A DNA stretch of 64,000 nucleotides from Musa acuminata AAA Group (taxonomy: Eukaryota; Streptophyta; Magnoliopsida; Zingiberales; Musaceae). The stretch spans positions 10,553,501 through 10,617,500 of the forward strand of contig NC_088327.1 in NCBI RefSeq assembly GCF_036884655.1, in the 5' to 3' direction. The notes under the pieces were generated by a model. It saw only the letters and a list, made by a program, of their open reading frames with translations. It was not told the DNA's origin and searched no databases. Shown here in pieces: positions 1-12,291 of this stretch (the first letter of the stretch is position 1; every line of letters begins with the position of its first letter). The translations under genes and the position numbers were made by a program.

Positions 1-3000
1 GCTTGCGCAGTTGCAAGTCTTAAAAATCCACCCTTTGAAACAGAGGTGAACTGACTCCACTTTAGAAGCAGGCATGACCACTTGAGAAGTTTGTAGCATC
101 CAACAGGACAATGAGTCTTTGATTGTTTTTCCATGGACTGCACAAGTACCATGGCAAAGCCTCTCATGAAGGTACTTTCACCAAGTGCTTTAACAACAAA
201 ATCATCAACAGCTTTTCTCGATGGCCGATCATCATATGTAAACAATGTTTGGAAGACAATATCAACCAACGAGGGTGAAATATCAGACAGCAAATCTGTA
301 AAGAATGAACAGACAAAAAACTAAGATTCCAGAATGAGATTTTCACCATGGAATAGTTGGTTTGCTGACAAGACACCTTGATTCAAAAACAGCAGCAGAT
401 GTCAAGAAAAAAAATAAAACTACAATATGAACTTGGTTGCAAAAAATATTCACAAATGTTAAGCAGAATACAAATAATATGGAGCAGAATGATGATCCAA
501 TCTATTGCCTTACCATCATAAGAAATTGACATGTGCTACCAAAAAATAAATATGCAAGAATAGGAACCTTAAAAGAAATTATATTTTATTAGCTTGAATA
601 AAACTCATATAGGAAATATAAGACTCAAAAAAGTTGATGAACATGCATGGAAGGTAAAGAAAAGTCGTTCTGCAAAAGGCATGTAAGCAGCAGTCAAAAG
701 AACAGCACGTATATAGTCCATTATGACAAGACAGCAAAAGGGATATGCTGTTGTGACAACCAGCAAAGAACTAAGGTAAGTTTAAATCAAACCACTAGTA
801 CAAGAACTTTGTGCAAATTTGAATTAACCCTATATTTCAGGCAATTGTTCCTTCAACATTATTTAGGCTACACAAAATGACTAGTCGGCCTGGCATAAGT
901 CAAAGCAACAAAAGTTGCAGAAAGTGCCAAATCTAGTTCAAAGGCCCAAAATGTATTTTACATTGACTTGACACGGCAACCAATATGGGACAATATGATT
1001 AGCTTTTCTGATTAACATATATGCTAGGATGGCAAATTAACTCCTATTCTACAGTTCAATCAGCTTTCACAACAGTAAGACTTAACTGAAACATTAATTA
1101 AATTATAGGAGGCCAATTAGCAGAAAAAGAAGATTATGGACCAAACTGAAATTGCCCCAGAATTCATCGATTAGTGGTGAAACTTACCTCTTGTTTTCAT
1201 GACAAATCACTATCCAGCCAAATGTTTGAAATACACCATATTTATTAATTCAACCAAGGACCGATACTTGGACCACATAAGTTGAAATCAATCTCTATAT
1301 GTCTACTTAATTTTTTTCTGTTACCGAGTAGCACAGGTCAGCATACCGCTTGATATATACCAGTATTGTACGATTTTGACAAATTGTCAAAATTGGCACT
1401 GGACTGGTACTCAAAACCTTGCCACAAGAACCTTCATTTATTGACTTCACAGACCTTCTAGACTTCAATCAGCACCTTAAAATGAAAACATACTGTTCAG
1501 CATGGAATATCCACCAGCATCCACAAACAATATGTCAGCATAACCTCAGTATGGCATAGTTCCCCACGTCAACTCAGTACTGCATGGTTGAAGCTTGCTA
1601 AACTTGGACCATGATAAGAACCTAAGTATATTGCGAAACAAGAAAACATCTAATTGACTAAACATAGTAGTAATAGCCTTATTCAAAGAAATAAAAGATC
1701 TACGTGAACAAATAAGTTTCAGATGTTGATAGAAAGATTATCCAATATATTCGTTGAAGTGTCACACCATCAAATTACAAGAACAGCATAGACATTCATC
1801 CCACTGCAAGATGTGTGTCAATTCCCTGATGAAGGTCAACTTCATATCCATGAGACATACGAACAAAAGAGACTCAACTAACTCTTTAAATGCTTAGTAA
1901 TATCAAGAAAGCACTGCTCCCCATGGACTCAAATCATTTGGACTGAGATCGGCACCTCCCAGAACATAAAACCTTGATTTCACAACTAGAATACAAGGAT
2001 TCAGACAATCATGCACAATACGGTTATCGGTCGGAATTTGCCAGATTTTTCTAGCCTGGAATAGAACAATTCTTTATGGAATCTGCATATCCCAACAGGT
2101 TCAATTCCAGCAAATTCAAGCCAATTTCCATCTGATTTCAACCAATTCATATATGATTTGATTATTCAGGCCACTTTATGGGTGAGTTGATGTTCTATCA
2201 ATAAAATTGGGTTTCTTGGTTCCGCATAAATTGATCCTGATTGATATGGGTCAAGATTGGCAGATTTTGTAAAGAGAAGCTATTGCAAGTCTAACAACCA
2301 ATCTTTCATTGCTCAATCACAAACAAACTTCATTAAAAGGTTAACAATAAGCTTGTCTATCCAATTAATGCATTGCCATCGACCATATCCGTTCAAAATG
2401 AGCCCATCCAGGGAACAGAAAATATGTAAGTGGAAATCGTGATCAGATGATCACCCTGTTCGTCGAACAAATAACTGATTATGTTGGTTACACGCATGAC
2501 ACTTGAGATCAAAATGTGAGGCAAAAAAAAGAAAATGTCATTGCCTTCCCCCAGCAACTTGTTACCATAAGTCGGTAGCTGCGTATGATTATTGAGACTG
2601 TCACTCAAATTTATAAGAACTGTACTCATTCAATGGACTCCTATGGCAAAAGCCTGGTTAGAAGAATGAATCGACCTACTAATGGCAGTTGCTCGGGTAC
2701 TAACTGACAAACTCTCAGCTAAAATTGGTAACAACATAGAAATAGAATATCAAATCTTCAACAGTATCTTCCCCTTGTGTTCTCACATAAGCCATAAGCT
2801 TCCACTAAATCCTAAAAGGAAAAAATTGACACGACATTCGGAATAGACTTCCACGCTACTAAAGACTAATTGAAGATTCCGTAATAGCAATAATTCGGGT
2901 GTATCTAGAGAAGGATGATTCGGTGTGTCCACAGGTTAAATTATTACTCTGAGTTCAGGGGATCCAAAGAAATCATTGTAACATTCACACTCTGCTTTGC

Positions 3001-3489
3001 AGGAACCACTGCGGTAACCAAAAGTCAGGCAACACGCACTCTGCATTCTAGATGCAGCAGATTTATTGAACTTAAGTCATTTGACCAACAGAAAAAGATG
3101 CTCCGACATATTAAACGAATCGAAATTCTTGTAGTTCATCATTTGGGCAGGACATTACGGAAAAATAAAACAAACCACGAAACCCATCAGCTCAAATCAT
3201 GAAAGAAGAGCTTTAATGATTCAACCAACGAATAATTATCGAAGGAACCTGACGACCACAAGCAATCAAAGAACACGCCATCCAAAATCACCACGATCGA
3301 TGAAAAGACGTATGAAACAAAAATGAACGTGAAAGACAGTGGATCAATACAGAACGCAGTGAATTCAAGCCGACCTGAGATCTGGAGGAGAGGAGGCAAT
3401 TTCTCGCGAAATATTCGAATCCGCCGCTTGGTCGAGGAGGTCGAAACCTCCTGGGAGGCGGCTCGCAACACCTCCATAGGCTGATCCAT
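1..3489 (-). CDS. GCN1: GCN1-like translational regulator, N-terminal two exons (partial)
   Basis: GCN1 (ILITYHIA in Arabidopsis) is a very large HEAT-repeat protein that binds ribosomes and activates the eIF2-alpha kinase GCN2 under amino-acid starvation and other stress. Exon 1 is 3377-3489 (ATG at 3489), starting MDQPMEVLRAASQ and containing the STSSTKRRIRIFREKLPPLL stretch that matches plant GCN1 N-termini. The donor is CTCAG|GTCGG. Exon 2 starts at 295 after TTTACAG, restores the frame (ISDLLSDISPSLVDIVFQT) and carries YDDRPSRKAVDDFVVKALG, VQSMEKQ, CYKLLKWSCLLLKWSQF and VSKGGFLRLATAQA. It stays open to base 1, so the gene continues out of the window. Only about 135 of an expected ~2,600 residues are visible. 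No stop or frameshift is seen in the visible part. Identification rests on remembered family sequence; I am confident. Confidence 0.9.
296..3376 (-). other. Intron 1 of the GCN1-like gene (3.1 kb)
   Basis: This is AT-rich non-coding sequence between a clear donor (GT at 3375-3376) and acceptor (AG at 296-297). Short open frames on both strands show no family resemblance. A stretch near 1320-1425 (TACC/GGTAC-like words, ending CAAAACCTTGCC) faintly recalls the GGTAC-rich element found at 15902 and 35035, but it is too diverged to call. Confidence 0.75.
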
Positions 3490-3609
3490 CGAAGGAGGCT
3501 GAGATCTTGCGATAGCCGAGGGCTCAGGGGTTCCGACGGCGGTCGGAGACCGACGAGCCGACCAGAGAAGCTAGGGTTTTTTTTGGAGTGTGGGAGGAAG
3601 TGTCAGGGT

Positions 3610-3617
3610 TAAATATA
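3610..3617 (-). promoter_or_regulatory. Candidate TATA box of the GCN1-like gene
   Basis: On the minus strand this reads TATATTTA, about 121 bases upstream of the GCN1 ATG at 3489. That spacing would leave a leader of roughly 90 bases. The segment between them is GC-rich, as plant first exons and leaders often are. No other core element is obvious, and the call rests on sequence and spacing only. Confidence 0.4.
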
Positions 3618-3837
3618 GCGCTCTCATTTAACCAATTGACGAGCATGTCCTAAAGACTAAGTGCGATGGTTTGGAGAGTGCAGACAATTCATTGCGAAAA
3701 GTCGGAAAAGTCCTCTCTAATTTATTTCCATCACTCCTCACTAGAAATTTATCTTTGTGTATAACTTTGATATTTCATATTTATTATATATATTTATATC
3801 CATCGGACGGTTTCGGTTTAATATTTATTCTTTATTA

Positions 3838-4555
3838 TGTGATCTAAGAAAAAGGACTCTCCCTTATGAGGGATATTTTAGTCCCCAGATGAGTCACCAC
3901 TCACGTCACACGCCATCAGAACCCCATGGTGCACGTCATATCGGGTTCCGTACCAAGACGCTATGCGACGAGACTATCCTGAGAGCTCCGGGCGATGCCG
4001 TCTGGCTCTGCTCAGGCATCCCCGAAGACGCCAACTCGTTAGAGACGTCGTCCCATCCCATAAAGGTCAACGGCCACACCGAATCGAGGCGCAACTAGTC
4101 TTCGCACGATAGTATAAAAACCCCTGGTCGACATCCGGCCAAAGGGAGGAAAAAATAATGAAAAAACACTCTACTGACTTACTCGTCGGAGAGGCCAAAA
4201 TCGAAAAACACCCGACGGAGGCCATTTTTGCAGAAAGGCGATCACCCCCGAGTGGCAAGCATCTCAACCCGACAATCGTCATCCAGTGCACGAGAATGCG
4301 CTGTCATTCACCCCGAAGTCGGAGGGACGTGACCCATCACAAACGACACTCGGGTCAACAAACCGAAGAATATTGATCAACATCCTCTTGCGAGGGCCCA
4401 ATCGACCCTGTCAGCTCGATCGACGCCAACCAGTATTCCTTCATGAGGGCGTGACCACCTTATCAACCTACTCACCCCACAAGAAGCTCTCGACATTGCC
4501 CAGCAGACCTAATCGTGCTAACTCATCAGCTATGGTACTTTTGTTCACTAACATC
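3838..4555 (+). mobile_element. Probable LTR fragment (solo LTR-like block)
   Basis: A GC-rich island sits abruptly in AT-rich flanks. It contains TATAAAAA at 4113-4120 followed by a GC-rich R/U5-like section, as in plant Gypsy LTRs. It has several accidental open frames (for example 3757-4098 and 4158-4376) with no recognisable domain and of the kind LTRs often give. Composition and layout resemble the LTR block at 28247-28926, though the sequences do not align closely. I could not find convincing TG...CA ends or a 5-bp target duplication, so the limits are approximate. Confidence 0.45.
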
Positions 4556-4569
4556 CAAATAAATTATAA

Positions 4570-7500
4570 ATAAAAGGGTACATATGATAAAATGAATTAG
4601 TGGAGGTTTTATGGATAAATTGCCTAGTGATGATATATTGTGATGATAGATTAATTAACCCGACGAGCAATAGAAGAATTAAGGACTTATAAATTCATCT
4701 GATCATTTTTATCTTAAAAAAATAATTATCGTGGATATGTTCATAATTTTTTGTGAGTTTATGGATGATAAAATATTAATTTCTCAAGCAGTATTATTAT
4801 TTGTAATGATTTTATTCACTAATAAAGGAATTTTTTTATTTTTTTATTACAACATGTGTCTCTTTGTGGACCGTTGATCGCTATATATATCTTGGCCCCG
4901 TTGAGCTCGATTGAGTTCTGAATGGGTCACCGATATGGAACTATAACAATCACACTAGTGTGACTTTTAAACTAATAAAAGAATAATTGATGTACACGAA
5001 ACTAAGAAGCAATATGCTCGATAAAAGGCGATAAATAATACCAAAATAAATGTGTAAGGAATTCATGGAGGTTGTTTTCTCCATGAGACTGATGTTATTT
5101 GCGTATGGAAATGTATAAACTCATACTCTTAGTTGCATCTTATGCTTTGTATTGGGATTAAGTAAGATAATCGACTTGTTCGAAAATATATTTGTAATGC
5201 GAAAATATTAATATCAAGAATTAAAATCTAATATATAAGGGTGCGTATCTTTATTTGATAAGTTTACGTCAAATCATATACCTCAATGCTATTGCATCTT
5301 TATCCTCGCAAAGAACGACCCATCTCTCTCTCTCCGAAGGCCATTAGAATTATGTTCTCACAACAAACGTAGAATAGGCACTATGCGAGAGGAGATAGGG
5401 TCTAAAAAAAATCTTCGATATTCTATTCCTCGATGTTCATGATTTGAACATATATAAATATCGATATTTATATGTTTGAATAGAATCTATTCATTATCTA
5501 TAATACATCTTATCGACTAGGTTACGAGTCATATATATTATTAACAAATATTCTCCCACTTTAACAAAAGAGAGGTAAAACAAATATTTAAAATCATAAC
5601 AACTAAAATAATTTTTTTTATTTTAAAAGTAATTTTGCTTGATTGGATTATAAGTATCGAAAATAAAATTACATATGCATAATTTAAAAAAATGTATAGA
5701 TAAGCTAACAAATATTATTATACTACATTAAGTTAAACTATCTATGTGAATCATAGTAGTTGTATGTTATTTTTATGTTATACTTACTTTTGTGTACTAT
5801 AACACTATCAGTCATTTCTAATTCAATGCATAATGACTCATATAATTTATTTTATCGGAATAATTTTATCATCAAGTATAAATTTAATATGTATATACAT
5901 AAATAGTAAAAACAGTAATTATTAGTTGTGATGCTCAAATATTCAAATTCTTTTTATTTTTAGATTTTTTCTCCAACAATTAAGTGTTTTTATCATAATA
6001 TGCTTATAATAACTTGAATACTTATTATTTTTATAATAAAAAATTATTATAGTATTATCATAAAATATATTTAATGATGTAATAATTAAATTAAATATAT
6101 TAAGTCCTGAGATAAAATTTCGCATCCATAAAGTTTAATTAGTGGTCTCAAGGCATGTCATAAAATCAACTTCCATTGTTGATAATTATAATAGATTACT
6201 TAACACTTTTTTTAAAAATTACCCTACTAGTCAGCAAAAAAAATATCATGAAGTGGACTTCATACTATTGAAACAATTCATAAAATCAATATTCAAATCT
6301 TGTCACTTCAAGTCGATCAAATCTTCTATAAATGAGCATATAATCATTCATTATTTTCAGATATCACATCGCTTTATTTGCAATTTTTTAATTCTTCATT
6401 CCTATGTTACTTTCATGTCTATCTAGCATTCTAACTATAAAATTAATATTTAGTCTATTTGTAGGTTTAAACATATAATAGACTTTCAATTGCACATCGA
6501 TACAAAATATATTTAATCGGATTTCTTTTCAAGTCATTTTTAGGACCCAAACTTAAACTAAATTTTTTATCTTTAATCATAGGTGTATCATTTATCGAAC
6601 AAAGTTACATATTGAATCTTTCCAATACTCAATCAATATATCATTTATGAGATAGTTCTAGTAATTATTGAAGTCGATCTCTAATGATATAAGTTACATT
6701 ATTTATATCAACAATTAAAAAAAATTATTTCGTGTATAAACCAATATCACTATTAGTAAATAATGTATCATCAACATATAGGATCAAAATAATAAACTTA
6801 CTTCCCACTGATCTTTACATATATATATTTCATATAAAAAATTATTTTATATTCATCTAATGTAATTCAAGATCATAATAACTAGTAAAACCATGATAAT
6901 TCTTAATATATTTTTTTAAATATTTAAAAAATATATATTTTGTTATAATCAAAGTATTTTTTTTAACCAAAACTTTTGGATACAAGAATTTATATCATTT
7001 GGTATTACCTTTCTTTAGTCTTAAAGACATATTTAAAATTTTTATTTATAATTATTGAATAATTTGATGAGTTCTCAAATACTATTATAGTATATTGATT
7101 TTATCTTTTTTTATTATATCATTCTATTTTTAGAATCGTTACTATTTGTGAAAACGTTAAACGATCCTTTCTTTTCTTCTTAAGATATTATCAAATGATT
7201 GATTGTGGTTGTTGTACGAGTTCATCAAGGATGATATTTTGATCGTATTACTTTTTTCATCGATTTATTTAGTAATTTAAGGAATAATAACTTCTTTTTC
7301 ATTATCATTTGTTTGATCATTATATAAGAATCTTATATTATCAAACTCAATTATTATTATATCTTGGTTACGACAATAAAGTCAGTACCTCTTAATTTTT
7401 TTTATTAACTAATAAAATATTCATAAATAGTTATTTAATTTAACTTATTTTGATATGAACTAAAAACTCTTATCTTTATTAGACAACCCCAAATATATAA

Positions 7501-7857
7501 ATATTTTAAATTGAGTTTCCTATTAATTTACAACTAAGTATACTAATTTACTAGGGACCATGTTCTAAGATATACATAGTAATTTTTAGACCTTCACTCT
7601 ACATGGAGTCATGTACAAATAAAAAAATTATCATATTTCAAATCATATCATTAAGGATATTATTGCACCTTTCAATAATACAATTCTACGTGGCACTATG
7701 AATATTGAGTATAAACTTCTTGTCTTTCTAAGAATTTAAGAGGGATTCTAACATGATTTATCATATTTATCATATAATTCACCATCATTATCTAATCACA
7801 TTTTTTGATCTTTTATTTAATTGTCTCTTAATTTCACATATCTACACCTAAGAATGT

Positions 7858-7937
<80 letters not shown>

Positions 7938-9250
7938 ATCGAAAAGTCATGAAGGTGATGAAATATCTTTATCAATTAAAATATGAAATATGAAGCGATC
8001 CATAAGTATCAGTATATATAATCTTAAGAAGTTTTATACTTATTGTGGTATTTTTCTTGATGTGTTTGGTTTATTTTTCTTTAACACAATTTATACACAT
8101 CAAAATCAATGAAGTATAGATTTTTCAAAAATTCTATCCCTTACTTATCTCTCAATCATTTTTTTTAAAGATATACCATAAATGTCTATGTCACATGATG
8201 AAATTTTATTTATTAATATAACTATGTTGCATTCCAATTTAGAAATAAAAACTAATTTATTAAAACTTGAAGAAATATAAAAGGCATTTTTAAGATCCAT
8301 AAGTGATTCATCATCAGACACAATCACGGCTAGTATTTTTTGCTTTGAGTTAATTCCTTTTAATAATGTATCTTTCATGCTATTTTAACTTACAGTAAAT
8401 ATTATTAGTAACATGAGTTAAAGCATCATAATCTATATGTCAAATATTAAAATAAATTTTAATAATATTTAATTTAAAACATCTAAAAGCAAATGTTCTA
8501 TCTCATTTTTCGAATTAAGTCTTACATTTGCTAAAACAAACTGACACTTTATTGTAAAGCAAAGACTTTTTCTTTTTTTTTCTAAGTTTTATCAAAACTT
8601 TTAGATCCAGCAAGCTTCTTCGGTAAGTAACTTGAGAAACAGTGAAACATCACGAGCCTTTTCCCGTTTTAATCTTAATTCATTCACAATACCCATATTA
8701 GTCAATTCTTTTCTTAAAACAATGGCGAAAACAATAGCATCAGAGATATGTTCGTCGAGTAACATCGGAGATATCTCTTGCTTTGACTCAAATCACATTG
8801 TTCAAACAATCATATCGGTAGAGTGAGTTCACAACAAGAAGACTGACAACTAACGTATTCTAACATTATAGACAATCAATCTGATAGAAACTTTTATTCT
8901 GTCGAGGGAAATTCTTAAGCTTCTTCAATTATTATTCTTATCTTCTATCATTTCTATCACAATCTAGTGGAACTAATGATCAATCGCATTAGAATTTTGA
9001 AGACATTATTGTGCTTTTTTGATTATGTTGTATGCAGAACGCGTCATACTGATCCAGAGTGTCAAAACGCCGACATAAGAATACTATCACATTGATACTT
9101 AAAGTAAGGATACTGATCTGAGAATTAAGATCACATGTTGGTGTTTGATCGATTGATGCAACAAAAAATATATATATTTCTTTCTCAGTCATCATCGGAA
9201 AACCCACGATTTAGTGGATTGTTTCCGACCTTTGTTATCATAATTTTGTG
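4570..9250 (-). mobile_element. Decayed Ty1-copia retrotransposon (minus strand)
   Basis: Reading the minus strand from high to low coordinates gives a degenerate Copia polyprotein. Around 8145-8378 lies a protease/pre-integrase-like segment with VSDDESLMDLKNAFYISS and FISKLEC. Around 7900-8100 lie broken integrase pieces. Around 7480-7530 is LKYLYIWGC, the Copia integrase C-terminal motif. At about 6430-6830 is reverse transcriptase with FIILILYVDDTLF (the YVDD active site) and later VLERF. A polypurine-like run (minus AAAGTGGGAGAATATTG, plus 5546-5562) marks where the 3' LTR should begin, extending toward about 4600. There are many stops and frameshifts, and base composition has drifted to very high AT. 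No matching 5' LTR was recognised at the 9-kb end, so the element looks truncated or too diverged. Confidence 0.65.
7861..7935. repeat. (TA)n microsatellite
   Basis: About 75 bases of pure TA dinucleotide, interrupted only at its end, lie inside the decayed Copia element. Length may vary between individuals. Confidence 0.97.
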
Positions 9251-11290
9251 AAGTTGGGACATAATGATTGCGATCGATCCATCGACGGCAAGCGAGACTA
9301 ATGCCTTTTCTTATGCATTCGGTGCCACAGGAACCAACACATTGTTTATAGCATTTGAGGATTGCAGTTTCGTTTCATGTGAAAGAAGCTAAGTTGTAAA
9401 GCGATGAATTTTCCAACGCTTCACGGCGTATAGCAGTTTTTCTTTATTTTTTTAACTTTTGCTCGGTATATAAGCATAAAAACGGTTATATATTATACAT
9501 GGTACGAACAAATTTTTATACTGTGATTGAAATCAAATAATATTATATCGATTTTTACTAAAAAATATATGATTTTGGCATATCTTTAGATCCAAAAATC
9601 TATTGTGAATATGAAAGGAAGTTAGACAGAGAAACTATAATATCTCAACTGTGTCCTTTATGATATATGTCGTTTTAGTCCCTATAAGTTATGTCTATAA
9701 ATTTATAGATAAAAATAGATAATCTATAATAAATTTTTATAAAAGTTCCTCTCAAGGATATCTTCTAAGAAATCCTGACTTCTTTTTTATCGATTAATAT
9801 CTATCGTAAGAATCTAATTAATTCTTTATATATCTTATCCAATTATAAATGGTCATATAATCTAATACAATATTTTTTTAAATAAAATGTTGACAATTAA
9901 CATATGGAGTGTTTATGTTAAGACATCCAAGTTAATTAATGTATCATTAAATAAATAATAAATCTTAAATTTAAATATATGTGAACATGATGTACATCAT
10001 ATGATGTTTAAAAAAAACATATACTATGAAGGCACTAGGTAAAGACACACCTAAAAAAATGTGAAGTATCAGTCACATCATTTGTTTTTCTTTGTATTGT
10101 TGCATCAAATACGTATCGATAATAATTCTATTCGAATCGAATCAAATGCAATTTTACAAATTACAAAGGCAATAACGAAGGCTTCATTCTTTGAACGGGT
10201 AAAATTCCAACCTATGTATAATTTTATAGCATATCGGCCAATAATCAAACCATATCATTGTTTCTCCTCAATAATATACTAATTGCATTTATGAATATAT
10301 TTTTCTTTTTAGTACACAGTTAGAGAAAGAAATATTCGAGTGGATGTAGATATTTTTAATATTTATTCAAAAATAAATAAATATTTTTATATTTAAATAA
10401 AAAAAAATAAATGCATGTTTGTAATCTTATAAAAAAATTTCATATGGCCCTAATATATAATAAATAAAAATATAATCATATAAATAGATATATTTTTTTA
10501 GAAAAAAATACTTTATATAATATATAAACCTTGTTGTTTCTTATTATATCTTGTAATTCCATATAATGTAATAGGGAACTTTAAAAGTTTTAAAAATCAT
10601 ATTCCCATCTCGTAAATGCTAAAATACTAATGTTATCTTTGAGATAGGATTAGGTATTTAAGCATTTATAATATTTAAAGTAAACATGATTTAAAAAAAA
10701 TAAATATTAATTCATATTTAAAACGTGGATCGATGACTTAATAACACATGTTTCATATGTTTCCAAACGCACCCACTATACACTATACACATGCACTATA
10801 CAATTAAGGTCTCATCATGAAATTTAGATCCAGTAAAATCTAAATAAGATAAGTTGGAAGAGATGAAATTGATAATATATAAGATTTTTTTGAGGAAATC
10901 TCTTTACTTTGTTGGGAGAAATCTTGTAATATGTTGAAAAAAATCGTCACTCTTAACCTATATAAATAGAAGAGGGATGAATAAAATATAATTTCTAACA
11001 GAAATCGTCTAAAAAATTTAAATTAAATATTTATTTATAACCTTTCCTTCCTACGGGAAAACAAAGAACCAAAGGGAGATCACGTTAATAACATGCCACC
11101 AGTCTTGTCTCACTTTGCAGGCAAGCAAAGAAATCAAACGGTGGGCCGGACGCACTCTATTGGATTTGAATTCTGATTCGATTCGGATGGTCCGCTTTGG
11201 TGTTCTGCACACGTCTCTTCGTTTCTTCGGTCTGACTCGTCACGCCACCACGGAACCCGCTTGCTTCCAGCTTGCCTTTTCACCGCCCCT
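9251..11290. other. AT-rich intergenic region, no gene seen
   Basis: The region is strongly AT-rich with short homopolymer and TA runs. I see no coding frame with family resemblance and no RNA gene. From about 11041 the composition becomes GC-richer toward the leader of the next gene. Confidence 0.6.
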
Positions 11291-12291
11291 TCCTCGAAAG
11301 CTTAGTTTGTGTATGTATCATCGACCTTGGAACGGAGAGAGAAAGACGGAGGTCGCGAAGAAGAGCTTCTCAAATCGCTTCAAATAGTGAGTTCGATTGA
11401 TCTCCCCTCGCGTTTCTTGCATCATATTTAATGGTTAGATCGTCTCAATTTTCGTTTGGGGACCGTGTTTTCTGTCGAGTCGAGCGAGATGTCGGATGAT
11501 GAGGATTTCGTCGATCACGGAGGAGTCCCGGGAAGCATTTCGTTTTTTGATGCATATATAGATCATGGAAGTGCAGAGGGATGTTATGTTTGTGTGCCTC
11601 TATGATCTAACATCAACGGTTTTTGTGGCTTCAAGATTTCTTGATCGAAGGAAATCCTGTTCTTTCTATTATACTCTGCTCGAAGGTGCCAGTGGCGCTT
11701 ACCTTGTATGTGGAATCTCTCTTGCAATTTGAAGTATCCAGAATCATACATGTTTCGTATATGTTATGATATTTCTTCTACGTAATAGTAATGATCCGAT
11801 GAGAAGATCGTAGAAATCTAGTTATTTTTTTCTCTAATTTATCATCATTTTAGAACAAATCATAATCTTCTCGGTCAAGATGATTATTGGAATATCGACG
11901 AAAAAATTAACTGGAAAGTTGGCACATGGAGTAAGATTTTATGGCTTTATGGACGGTATCGATGCTAGTTTAGGTAGTGTCGAAATTTTTGCCAGAAAAT
12001 CCATTATAGTTTCTTCTCGTGTGTGCGTATATATTATATGCTTATGTGGAGTTAAAAGGAATACACATGTTAGAGGCTTATTACTAGCATTAATGCCTTT
12101 ATAATGTCTTTTTTAGGGTTTGAAGTGTTGGTTAGGTCAATAGAAAGAGTTTTTGTCATGTTTTAGATCTTTATTTGTCTTTTGGATCATTTGTAATGAC
12201 TTGTTCCTACTATGTGCTTTAAGTGTACCCGCGAATAAAGGTGCGAGAACAGGAAGATCAGACAATCAAGGAAGAAGAGCTCTCATTTGTT

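Noticed and set aside
1318..1425. Third copy of the GGTAC-rich element in the GCN1 intron
   Set aside because: Only a few shared words, with no target duplication or clear ends; the resemblance is too weak to claim.
3757..4376. Plus-strand ORFs in the GC-rich block as a gene
   Set aside because: TATA followed by GC-rich sequence in AT-rich flanks fits an LTR better, and no protein family is recognised.
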